From Cryptococcus deneoformans JEC21 (lineage: Eukaryota > Basidiomycota > Tremellomycetes > Tremellales > Cryptococcaceae): a DNA stretch of 37,500 bases. A program made the translations under genes and the position numbers. Under the pieces are notes generated by a model. The model worked only from the letters and a program-made list of their open reading frames with translations, was not told where the DNA came from and did not search any database. Location of the stretch: positions 507,501-545,000 of the forward strand of contig NC_006670.1 in NCBI RefSeq assembly GCF_000091045.1. Direction: 5' to 3'. Shown here piece after piece: positions 19,667-29,841 of the stretch (its first letter is position 1; each line of letters begins with the position of its first letter).

Positions 19667-20332
19667 TTATGATACGAGTGTACGGATAATTGTATCGGGT
19701 GTCTCTGATGGTGTGTCCAGTGGGTTTCCCATGTCTGAGGCTGGGTATCTGTTGGCCATGGTTATATATTGGAAGAAGAGATCAAGTATGAAAGGGGATG
19801 GAAGAAAGCCACACAACACGACACGCCATCCGCCACAAACACACATGCGAGCGGGAATACCTCTTGGAATAGCTCGGACCTTCTGCCACGACGCCACCGG
19901 TGCCGTATAGACCCAGCCGCGCGCCCTCCCGAACGTACTCATCCGCTTGGACGGACGAACAAGCCCACACCCCTAAATCTAACCTACACTTTCACTCTAA
20001 AACCCCTCTTGTCTGAGGTGTCTATTGGAATTCGGGTGAACAAAACTCGCCTGATCCATAGGCTAAATATCTGAGTTCGCTCTTTAATACGGCTCCGGAG
20101 AAAGAAAAGAGGTGATCACCTTTGTACTCAAAGTCGTTACCTCCCCAGAGTTCTCTGATGTCTGCCTCCCAGACTGAGGTTCCCGGCTTTGGCTTTTGCC
20201 CACGCGCAATAACTCTGCGATGGGGGGTCAGCAAGGCTCGACGGATGGAAAGGGCTGTCGGGCAAGTGCTCACATGTATGTATATGGTGCTGGAATGGAT
20301 GTAGACAGGAGATAGACTGGGTTGTAGAGCAT
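19667..20332 (-). CDS. Hypothetical small protein, five-exon model
   Basis: Not recognised. About 124 aa from exons 20332-20274, 20214-20120, 20062-20047, 19983-19861 and 19748-19667; the sum is a whole number of codons. The protein starts MLYNPVYLLSTSIPAPYTY, has a central block ARGQKPKPGTSVWEADIREL, and a Gly-rich end (RLGLYGTGGVVAEGPSYSKR joined to YPASDMGNPLDTPSE) where the last splice joins two sensible segments in phase. Exon 3 is only 16 nt and its donor (GTTTTG) is weak, so this part may be wrong. An alternative reading from 20423 begins with a Ser/Thr-rich stretch but runs through the first intron. The start is about 120 bp after the stop of the tether gene on the same strand, so the promoter would be very short. 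Confidence 0.4.
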
Positions 20333-20454
20333 CTATAGATGCTGAGCTTGGAAGATCATCTGAGGAGAGAAAGGACCGTCTTCCGCCGGTTGTCGTCGAC
20401 GATGATGATGAATGACGCTGCATATAGTCGTCGGCGCAAGCAGTGAGTCGAATC

Positions 20455-23400
20455 TTATATCTGTTAAATAAATATGTAATTAAGAATGATTCCGTCTTAT
20501 GGGATTATACGAGAATACCATCCCTCTCATCTCTTCTAGCCATCTTTCCTCAACCTCTGCGAATTCTCCTCGTGCTATTCCCTTTCTCACCATCCCTTCC
20601 CATCGTTTATGCGTCCCTCTCCTGATGGAACGAACAAAAAACGGTGACACGATATTTAATGGCCAAGATGCGGGCATTGATCCGAGGATGGGATATAGCG
20701 GAAGAAGATGAGGAAGGGTGTTTAGAAGTGTAGATGCACAGTGAAGGGAAAGTGGTGTGCTGAAATTGATCTCAGCATCAATATCGAAATGAAAGGAAAC
20801 GGCGAAACTCACCCATCCTGCATGTAAACATCCAAGAGATCTTGGACTAGTGCTTCTTCCAGCTTTCCTCCGTCATCTTTGACCTTTTTCCGTTTGCCAA
20901 CCTCTCCCAAAGTAGCCCAAGCCTCGAGTGCCCCAATACCGCTGATGGACGATGCAGATCGAGCTAGACGAGGTGGGAGTATTTCGCCCGAGGCGGTTGC
21001 GTATGTCTGTGCGCTCAACGGATCAGACAGGGTGAGCGCAAGAAGTTGGAGGGCTGGCCTATGCTTCCCTAACTGTAAATTGGCGTCATTAGTATTATTC
21101 AAAAATACATGATGGCGTAAATTAATACCTTTCCGTAGACGATGGCCTTCTCATATACCAAACGCTCCATCCCTTCAAGTCGCTGCTCTGCTTGAGTGAT
21201 GTCGTAGAAGGGTGAGCCGTGTAAAAAGAAGGCCAATTTTAGTCTCAGCCTCTTTATGGGTGTGTCTGGTGCCAGGCGAGCAAAGAAGTAGATGAACGTT
21301 TCCCGCTCCTTGCCCTTGATCCCTGCAATCCTTTCAGTCTCCTTCTTATACTCTTCTTGCAGTTCATCCAAATGGTATTTGACGCCATCGTCTACTATTG
21401 TACGCTGAATTTCGTCGAGCAAGGAGCACAAGAGTTGTTGATGCAGATCTCGAGATGGAGACCGCTGCTTGACTACAATATGTTCAAGGTATGCTTGATG
21501 CGTTTCGGGATAGGGCTGGAGACGAGGAAGGAAATTCGCGGGGGATAGAGTGGCTGGAGGATGGTTGATAATCACCTGATGAGATATCGGTCAGATTCTT
21601 CTTGCCAGTTCGTCCAAAGTGGTGCGCTCACATCAAGGGCTTTCTCGGGTCTTTTCGCTGTCAGCCATAGCACGTGATCTGTCCATGTATCCACATCTTG
21701 AACGTTCGTCAGAGCCAAGGCCACTTCTTGCACAGGATCTTTGCACATGGGGTCCTGGTCTCCACTTTCCACCAATCTGCTCAAACGATTCAGTTTCGCG
21801 TGATAATGGCGGAAAACATTGGAAATTTTCGACATACTCTCGTAATATATCCAGCACTCTTCCCCACTCTCCATTCTTCTCCTTGACTTTTGCGAGGACA
21901 TACTTTCTCTTCTCCAAGAAAGGTTCCACTTCGGACATGATGATATCGTTTGAGGAAGATAGAAGCGCTAACAGCTGCTCTGTAGGCTCCTGGGAATCAT
22001 TGGCAAGCAAAGTCAGCAATTTTGCGAGTGTAGTGTCGACCACCTGAGTCATGCGTGTCAGCTCATTGCTGTAGGAACGTATGGCAAGAATGTTTATTTT
22101 TACCATGTCAATTTTCCGACTATCCAAACCTCTGGCACCTCCACCTTTTCTTCGGGTGCCGCGTATTTTTGACAATACTTCTGCTAGCATCTTGTTGGCT
22201 TCGTTTTCCAACGCTTGTCGGAGATCAGTCGATGCTGGGGAGAGAGACGTAGATGGAGTGAGGTGAGGAGAGTAGTTTCTCTTGATGGATGAGGCTACTG
22301 TTCTCCGTTAGCATCCTGTAGACGGCGCCTTGAGTCGCTTACTCGAATCATCCACCAAATCCATGTCCATAAAAGTATTTGCCAATCCAGAGAATATCTC
22401 TCCCTCTTCTTCTGAGCCGATCATCTTTCCTCTCAACCCCTCAAACAACCGGACGACCCATCTCGGATCCACCTTTCCCTTGACCCAGTACTCTGCAGCC
22501 TTTTCAAATGATGCAGACAGTGTGAGATGTGAAGCAAGGACGAGGGACAAGTAACGAATGAGATGTGAAGCGTTGAGGGTGTCAATAGGCGAAGGCGATG
22601 GTTCAATAGTTCCCTTGCGGTAGCGACGGCGGATATCAGATACCAGCGATGCAGCCTCACTCAGCTGGTGTTCTTCACATAGGTTTTCGAGAAGCATGAT
22701 GTCAGGAGTTGGAATGAGTGAAAGAATGGAGGATGGGGTGACGAGAAACGTTTCACACATTGCTGTTATAAATGCAGGAGACTTGTCTGCAGTATGTTCT
22801 AAAGTTGGCTTGGGAGAGGACGGGGGTGTGAGCCCGGACCCTGCAGGTGGATCATCTTCCTTTTCTTTTATCGAGTCTCCTTGTCTTTTACCATGTTCCT
22901 CAACAGTGGCTGGGCTCTCAACCGTAGGGGCAATCTTGCCGCTCAAAAACCTCATTTTGGAGGGTTTCAATTTTTCTCCGCTAAACACATCGCTGACCCT
23001 CACTCCGTAAGGAGAATAACTCAAAGACGTAGCGTTTGTTCCAGGTGGGAGCGATATGACTTGAGCGGGGCCGTCCAAATCTGATAGGGAGTGGATAGAT
23101 ATGGTTTGGTCAGAAAGTAAAGCTATGATCCAATTTGACTCGACAGCTACCCATCAATGTCAGCGAGGCAGCAGGACAATGGGATCATGAGGCGAGTGAA
23201 CTTACTTATCGACAATGGGTGACTCGTCCATGTGATCGTTCCTCTTACTGGATCACCCTGCCCGTTTAAGAACACGCCCATCGTTGATGTTCCGGTATAA
23301 CTAGTGACGAGGAATTCCTTTTCGTCAGGGATTACCACGATGTTTGCATTCACTGCTTCCTGGCCTTCACCTCCTTCTCCTTCCAAAGGCGGTACTTGGG

Positions 23401-24269
23401 ATACGGGAAGTACCTCTGTGAGTGACGCATCTGATAGGTCGACGACGCAGTTGACTATTTGAGATGTCTCGGGAGAGAGCAGCGCACAACAGAGATAGGT
23501 TTGGAACAGAGCATGGGCAGTGGGAGCTGATGGAAGCGGTATTTCCTGTTGCAAAGTATCAACATAAAAGCCACGTTTTGCAGTGATTAAGAATACAAAC
23601 TTTAATGGATTGAAGCCTGTTTCCAAGCCTATAGATCCCAAGAACTCGTCGACGAACAATGACGACAGTCATATCCGTCTTTTCCTCTGACCCCTGTCCA
23701 TAATCAAGCTCGTCATCGTTCAGTATAACGGACACTACACCTCGCATGGTCGGTATTATAGTACTTGGAACGACTTCCAAGGATGGAAGAGTGAGCGCAT
23801 GCATTGTGCCGTCTATGGATCGTGAGCTGGCCAAGTAGTGTTTTTGCGTGTTCAAGTCACCCACCGGATATCACAAAAAGCTTGGATACCTTTGGGAGGA
23901 TGTACATCTTACTGACTGGCCTGCGAGGGAACAGAGTATGTTTATGCCGCATCACCCACCCATTTGCCTACAACTGGTAAGCTAGTTCGCGGAGCAAGAC
24001 TGCAAGGGGTGACCAACCTGCGGATACATTGATCCCTCGCAGACCCACCACTCCACTGTACCGTCAGAGGCTCCGACGTAGAGATTGTAGCCGTAGCCTT
24101 CCACGCATCTGATCTCCCTGTGTTCATTGTTGTTGTTACTGCTGCGGACGGGCGACTGGGGAGGCGAGGAGGAGCGGGGCGCGAGGCTGTGCTGTGTATC
24201 GAACTGGAGGAGGTCTGGTGCCGGGCGGAGCTGCGGGATGAGGGGCTGGAGGTGGTAGGGGGCGAGCAT
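20455..24269 (-). CDS. VPS3: Vps3/Vps39/TGFBRAP1-family endosomal tethering subunit
   Basis: Subunit of a CORVET/HOPS-type tether that bridges endosomal membranes through Rab GTPases. About 1069 aa from twelve exons: 24269-24018, 23967-23865, 23812-23601, 23545-23206, 23146-22343, 22297-22104, 22043-21838, 21776-21632, 21575-21129, 21072-20813, 20759-20519 and 20460-20455. The N-terminal CNH beta-propeller is visible as IRCVEGYGYNLYVGASDGTV, PVSKMYILPKVSKLFVISDG and MHALTLPSLEVV, then EIPLPSAPTAHALFQTYL and TSYTGTSTMGVFLNGQGDPV. The middle is helical repeat, including VVDTTLAKLLTLL (Vps39 domain 1). The C-terminus, LLNTLPHLLPLYP then ASWPLNIVSPFFVRSIRR, is Vps39 domain 2. The propeller resembles TGFBRAP1/Vps3 more than Vps39, so I favour the CORVET subunit. 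The intron 22103-22044 is 60 nt, in frame and stop-free. The last coding exon is only ATA TAA. Confidence 0.8.
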
Positions 24270-24847
24270 CGCGGCGGGTGTGTGGGTAGAGCGGAGATGG
24301 CACAGGCGAGACAGAGACGATGAGATACGGCCGGGTGCAAGTGGTGACGTGGAAGAAAAGGGGCCGACCCTGGATCCAGGGGAAGGATGGCCGGAAGCGG
24401 AATGGGCGCATCCTATTGGGGTCCTTCCAAGTTGCTCAGCCTGCTTTTATTTGTTGCCATCACACACAAACACCAACTACTCCGCCACTAGTGCGCCCCT
24501 CCCCCACTCTTCCTCCCCTCCCCCACTCCCCGCACCGCACAGACACACCAGCAGCCCGCCCCGCCTCCCCAGCCGCCCTTGCCACCCGCTCCACTCCACC
24601 CGCGACTTCCAGTCCGCTTTTACCCAGCCAGCGCACGCCCTTCCACCCTCACGCCCTCCCTCCGCAGCATCACGCCCAGCCCAAGCCCGCCGTACGTAGT
24701 AGGAACAGCTAGGAACAGCCGTCGCCGCCCACTCCTTGCCCGGTTACCGAGGCGACCCACCATCAAAACATAGCACAAACATCTTTGTAATTAAAACAGA
24801 GGCACTCTTCCGCCACCCTCTAATCAAATAGCCGGGACTCTTTCACC
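24270..24847. promoter_or_regulatory. Divergent promoter between the Vps3-like and Sfp1-like genes
   Basis: 578 bp with no supported gene. It is strongly pyrimidine-biased on the plus strand from about 24480 to 24680 and contains a 14-bp direct repeat. C/T-rich tracts are common in leaders of highly expressed fungal genes. Open frames here are by-products of the C-rich composition. Confidence 0.45.
24496..24528 (+). repeat. 14-bp C-rich direct repeat
   Basis: CCCCTCCCCCACTC occurs at 24496-24509 and again exactly at 24515-24528, a 19-bp period, about 320 bp upstream of the Sfp1-like start. It could be a regulatory element or a slippage product. Confidence 0.7.
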
Positions 24848-27061
24848 ATGCCATCGCCGCCTCCCCAGCCGGTGCCCACGCGGTCGACCCGCTCCTCCAA
24901 TCCACATGCCGGCGCCCATCCCCGGACGGGTGCTTCCCCCATGTCATATGGTGCCATGACCGGCATAAGCTTCACCAACGGCGGCGGCTTCTCTTTCGAA
25001 GGCAAGCCCCGCAGTGTCAAGTGGGGCAACGGCGGCATGATGGGCAGCTTTGGAGCCAGATTCTACGGCGATGCCGGGTGAGTTTACGCCAGTTGCCATC
25101 TCGGTCGATGCTTACCTTGCGCAGCGGCGACTCTCCCGTCATCCCATTTTCCACTTCTGTCACCATGGAACCGTCTTCATTTGCCGCCTCGGCCCAGGCG
25201 TTCGGTTTGCCAGGTTCCATGTCATCCAGCTACCATCGTCGATCATACGCTGCAGCAGTGGCCGGCTCTCGAGACCCCCATAACCTTTCCACATCTTTTG
25301 CCTCCATGTCATTCCAACCCATGTCTCTCGGCACCTCGTACAACCGTTCCCAAGTCCAAGGTCTCATGGCTCGCTCTGACGCAGAGTTGACCAAGGCATA
25401 TGAATGTTGTGGCAAGACACATTCGGGATTGCATTCTCTCCTCGAACACGTGGAGGATTGCCACCCTTTTTCCGACCCTAATATGCCCCCCGAGGATAGC
25501 TTTTCTCCCGTCACCCATGCTATGGATCTCGACCTCGATGATGTACCGGAAGAACCTGCCCAGCCTCCTGCTCCTGGCTCTTCCCAATCTAGTCTTTCTC
25601 CGGACCCCATTGCCGCAGTCCCGGTGCCAAGCTATCCCTTGCCTACCAGTAAAACTCCAACTGACTCAGTCGGTAAATCCCCACTCAAGCTTTCCGACGT
25701 CCTTAAATCTCCTCCCGAAGGCGAATCTATGGTCAAGGCCTCCAATCTTACTCTTACCAGGACGCAATCATCATCATCTTCTCCGCCTGACGGCTCACTT
25801 GCCACCCCCACCACTTCAACTCAACCCTCTCCTGTTTTCCTTCAGCCAAAGATTAATCCCGCTCGTCCCGCTTTCATGAGCATGGGTACCAACGCTATGC
25901 GCCCGGCCGCACAGCAAAAGAGATTCGACAGGGCCTTCAATGAAGTAGTCGCAGGTAGGAAGGAAGATGAACCCAAGGGTGACATGCCCACAGCTGTGGC
26001 TCCTGGTGTTCTCTTTGCGAGCGCTGTATCTAGCCTTGGCATTCCTACTGTGCCCCCAGGTACAAAAACAACAGAGACAACCACCCCTAAAGAGGGAGAA
26101 GCAGAAGTTAAACCTGCAGCGACAGATGCCACTACTTCTGCGGCTGCAGCCCAACCCTCAAGCACGAGTACCGGTGCTGCTGCGCCCAGTGCCCCAAAGG
26201 TTTTCCCAGAGCCTGCCCTCCCGCAACCGAGTTTATTCTCCTCTCATAAACCATGGCGATGTCCCAATCCAGGATGCAACAAGGCATATAAGCAAAGCAA
26301 TGGACTCAAGTATCATCAGCAAAAAGGGTACGTTTCAGGTCGCGTGATCTTGAAGAGAATGCTAACAGATTCACAGTCAATGTGATTTCGCTATCCATGA
26401 CGCGGTCGATCTCGGTCTAACTCTTGAAGAGGCAGAGGAGAGGAACAGACCTTTTGTTTGTGCTGTGGGGGCTGGATGTACTAAACGCTACAGGCAGATG
26501 AACGGCCTCAAGGTATGTTTACATTAGTGCATAACCAGGCAAATCTTGACACGACAGTAGTATCATTACCTCAATTCTGGAGAACATGGTCTCTATGGTC
26601 TCAGAATGCTCCAAAATGGAACTCACCCACATCCTCCTTCACTTCCTGCTCCTCCTCCAGTTCGTGCTCGACCTAATCCCCCCTCTTCTAGTGGTGTCAC
26701 ATCCGGTGTCAGCGCCCCTCAAAGACCCGCCGGAGCTCCTTATGCCATCCCTTCTCAGGCTACTAATACCATTAATGGTGCCGGCCAGGGTCGCGTCATT
26801 GGCCAAGGTGGTCATGGACAAAATCACCATGCTTTACCAAGAATGGGCACGTGGCCTAACCAGTCCCGTCCCGCCAACGGCCCTAATCCCATCAATGGGA
26901 AACCGGCCCCTAATCACGCCCTTGGGCCACAAAAAGTTCAGCCGCAAGCAAGGCCTAATCCCCCGCCTCAGCCGCAGCCTGTCACAAAGGGTAGGGATGC
27001 GGTGTTGTTCAGTGCAATCTCTGAGGATCCCATGGACATCATGAGCCGGATGGACTCATGA
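24848..27061 (+). CDS. SFP1: Sfp1-like C2H2 zinc-finger transcription regulator
   Basis: Nuclear regulator of the Sfp1 family, which links nutrient signalling to ribosome biogenesis and cell size in yeast. About 689 aa from exons 24848-25077, 25125-26327, 26377-26512 and 26561-27061. An atypical N-terminal finger (ECCGKTHSGLHSLLEHVEDC, Cys171-Cys172 with the following His) matches the family's first finger. Long Ser/Pro/Thr-rich linkers follow. The C-terminal pair is CPNPGCNKAYKQSNGLKYH (Cys456, Cys461, His474, Cys480) and, from Cys506, Cys-x5-Cys-x12-His-x6-His with KRYRQMNGLKYHYLNSGEH. The repeated K-x-Y-x-Q-x-NGLKYH pattern is the family signature. Two introns fall inside or between the C-terminal fingers. 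The tail is Pro/Asn/Gln-rich and ends in a short acidic segment. Other basidiomycete proteins of this split-finger class could differ in role. Confidence 0.8.
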
Positions 27062-27896
27062 GAGTGGTTTTCGAAACGATAGTCACGCAGGCCAATTGTG
27101 TCAATTCTAAAAAGAATGAGGCTTCATCTCGGCGAGATTTTACTGCAACGAGGGCATTATTCTGCGCGGAGGAAAGTTTGCAAACGAAAAGAAGAAGAAG
27201 ACGTCATGTGTATAAAACACCCTCTTCCTCTATTATTTTTGGGTCTCTGGTCAATCTTGAAAGTTGTTGTTATAACCAAAAATATCACGTCTAATCCGTT
27301 TATTGCTATTTCATACTTTTCATCTCTTTTCCAGTCCTTCTTCATTACTTTACATCACCCTCCTCATTTCCCATCCCACACTTCACAGATACACGCTTGC
27401 TCAACATTTGCACCTTCTCATATCTAGCACGACTAGATAATCCACATTAATCTTTGCATGTTTATAGAATTCTGGTCATTTTCGTTTTTCTTTTTTCTTT
27501 GACAATTATATCTGCTTCAAGTCGTGGCCTGCAATATTTCACTAGCGAATAGTTCTTTTGACTCGTATGTTGTGCGACTATATACGTATTGGATAGAACT
27601 ATGGAATTATGTATCATTGGCATACCTCTTTATTTTGTTCCTTTTCTGTGAAATGATCTGACAACGACGCGTCGACGCGTGCGCGTTGGAAGCCGATTCA
27701 GTCGAGTCGCACCCACCACTGCTTACTGAGGGATCGTTCTGATCTTTCGTTCTATGTACGAGATTATACCCGACTGTACAAGTACAAGTAAACAAAGACA
27801 ATAGGGAAGGTGTGTCACCTGGGTCACTATTCAGACTCAACACCAACAACCGACACACTCGAGATCTCACTCTTCCGAGATTCAAATCGGGATAGC
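27062..27896. other. Intergenic region upstream of the unknown gene at 27897
   Basis: 835 bp without a supported gene. The first 150 bp should hold the Sfp1-like 3' end. From 27230 to 27650 the sequence is T/C- and A/T-rich. Two MCB boxes lie at 27667-27680. Open frames here are short and compositionally unremarkable. Confidence 0.5.
27667..27680. promoter_or_regulatory. Twin MluI cell-cycle boxes in a perfect 14-bp palindrome
   Basis: ACGCGTCGACGCGT contains ACGCGT twice with two bases between them and is its own reverse complement. It lies about 217 bp before the ATG at 27897. In yeasts tandem ACGCGT boxes recruit MBF and drive G1/S expression of DNA replication and repair genes. Function here is inferred. 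Confidence 0.5.
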
Positions 27897-29204
27897 ATGG
27901 TCCTTCCCGAAGCGAGACCACTACATCTGCCCCTATCCTCCATTATCCCACCTTCCGGTCCTAATCCAGGGCCGCCGCACACCCTCCCCGTGCCCAGCTA
28001 CATTCTTGGCCCTCTTCCGCCCACGTCTCCTCTTCACTTGGCACTCCGTTACCTTGACCTGGCAGATGACGCTACCAGAGAAGACTGCGCTTCCAATGCA
28101 AGACATGGCAGCAACAGCCAAGGCAGCAACAGCCAAAATATGACACGAGGTGAACACGATGGAAAAGGCGCGCTAAACACACCTACCAGGGTTCTCCTAG
28201 TGACGGGACCTAAAGCAGCGTTTCAAGATGCGATTGAAAGTGAGGATGAGAGATGGTTCCGTGAGCACGGAGGGTGGATGAGCGTCATTCAAAAGCTGAA
28301 GAGGATTGATATGAGGTGAATATCCTGCTTTTTATTCTTATGCAGAGACGCACGGCTGATAACCTTCTGAATAGATTTTGTCCCTCTGCGAAACACCTTC
28401 AATTACTCCTCACTCTACTCTCGAAGAATCAAAGTAGGCAGGCCAACGCTGATAGCCACACGTTGGATGGCTGTCCCGGTTTAGTGATCCTATGGAATGT
28501 GGCGGAGCTGTTCATGGTGTCGTCTACTGACACTGAACTACAAGAAAACAAAGTAAAAGAAGACAAGAATGGCAATTCGCCAGGGTGCAGCAGTGGCAAG
28601 CAATTCAACGCCAGGTAAGCCACCCCGAAGCATATATACTCGATAGGATCTTGACCATCCATTTGAAAACAGTATCTGCATTTCTGATTACCTCAATGTA
28701 CTTGCTGCCGCCAGAGAGACAGCCAATCATTTCTCTTCTATCGACCCATCGTACGCACGGTTTACCAGCTTATCAAGCCCAAACTGAGGATGACATTGCA
28801 GGGGACTTTCGACTCAACTCGTGGTCATGGAACCTAACTTGACAGCTCATTCCAGTCTGCCGGTGCTTCCACCCAGTGCCCAGGGCGAATCGTCCGGTGT
28901 CTCATCGCGACAAGCGCCCAGGGAGAAGAGAATATTTGTTGTGGACGGAGCCAGGCACTTGATGGGTGAGAGTAACGTGGCTGTGATACAACAACAAGGT
29001 CAGTAAGCAGTCTCAAAATCTAAACACCTGTGAATCTGGAACTGACGACCGATAGCAGGAGAAGAGCAGGAGGTACCCACAGAATATGAGTTGACAGTAG
29101 GCCGTGCGCAAGGGACTTTTGCAATGAAACGGCAACGTCGCAAAGGCGGAGATTGGACAGCGCAACAAGACGAGCTGCACGGCTGGGAATGGGAATGGGA
29201 ATGA
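27897..29204 (+). CDS. Unrecognised protein, possible divergent RecA-fold/Shu-type factor
   Basis: About 359 aa from exons 27897-28315, 28375-28614, 28673-28750, 28802-28998 and 29059-29204. I do not recognise the family. Hydrophobic strands occur at TRVLLVTGP and GCPGLVILWNVAELFM, each in a RecA/Rossmann-like setting, followed by DYLNVLAAARETANHF (helix), STQLVVMEP (strand) and KRIFVVDGARHL (strand). There is no Walker A lysine or obvious acidic Walker B, so any RecA-like domain would be non-catalytic, as in Rad51-paralogue or Shu partners. The C-terminus is basic (KRQRRKGGDW) and ends in alternating Trp-Glu. The MCB boxes upstream fit a DNA-repair role. The ATG at 27897 is the first in a frame that opens upstream only with non-ATG codons. 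It converges on the SET gene with 16 bp between stop codons. Exon phases all close, so the structure is better supported than the function. Confidence 0.6.
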
Positions 29205-29220
29205 TGATACAATGTGATCA

Positions 29221-29841
29221 TTACTTTCTTGCCCCCCACCATCCCTTGCCGTAGCTGACCAGCACCTCATCGCCTTTGCCAATGCCGCCTCTGAGACTCC
29301 AAATCTCCATTCTCAGTTCCCCGCCTTCACCTTTACCAACTCGAAACTCGGCATTTGGCCCGGCGGGTTTGACTCCTCGATAGTCATTAACGAATCTCCC
29401 TGCATTACCCTCTCGAGCTGCATCTACACCTATCGATATATGCTGCCCAGGGAAGGGGTTTCTGATGTCAGAGGAAGACAGTCGAAGAAGAGACAAATCG
29501 TAGTCGCTTTCAGAATGTTCATCAAGGATGGAGTCGCTTCCGTTGTCAGGTGTGAAAGTGACATGGATGATACCAAGATACGGGATAACGAGTTCGTTTT
29601 CCTTGACTTTCTGTCTGGCGAAAAGTCCCAGTTGTCCATAAGCGGGATGTGAGACTTCAGCAATCTTTTTGATCTGGACATGAGACGGATGTTTGGTTGT
29701 TTGGGGTGTAAAACTGGGTGACGCAATGAACGGGAGAAGGGAAGGAGGAAACTTCGGGGAAAGGCGAGGTTTAGACAAGTAGATCACGGAAGCAGGCCAA
29801 TTGGGAGGAGGTGCGGCATCATGGCCTTTGCTTGGAGGCAT
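29221..29841 (-). CDS. Small SET-domain protein (putative lysine methyltransferase)
   Basis: Intronless, 206 aa, unusual at this intron-rich locus. The SET fold is visible as YGQLGLFARQKVKENELVIPYLG (residues 68-90, first SET strands, taken in two parts YGQLGLFARQ and ENELVIPYLG), AGRFVNDYRGVKPAGPNAEF (147-166) and GKGDEVLVSYGKGWW (188-202). The last matches the family's GEEL-x-x-x-YG end. The usual RFxNHxC motif reads RFVNDYRG, so the His is Asp and the cofactor-side Cys is missing; there is no post-SET cysteine cluster. The N-terminal 55 residues are Pro/Ser-rich and may be flexible. Substrate is unknown; a histone or a translation factor are both possible. The start is the first ATG of the frame. 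Confidence 0.75.
   Translation of the reverse strand: MPPSKGHDAAPPPNWPASVIYLSKPRLSPKFPPSLLPFIASPSFTPQTTKHPSHVQIKKIAEVSHPAYGQLGLFARQKVKENELVIPYLGIIHVTFTPDNGSDSILDEHSESDYDLSLLRLSSSDIRNPFPGQHISIGVDAAREGNAGRFVNDYRGVKPAGPNAEFRVGKGEGGELRMEIWSLRGGIGKGDEVLVSYGKGWWGARK

Noticed and set aside
20022..20423. 133-codon minus-strand frame starting MQRHSSSSS
   Set aside because: It reads through likely introns; the spliced frame from 20332 extends further and fits in phase.
24280..24699. 139-codon plus-strand frame in the Vps3/Sfp1 promoter
   Set aside because: Pro/His/Ser-rich product of a C-rich promoter tract; no coding signature.
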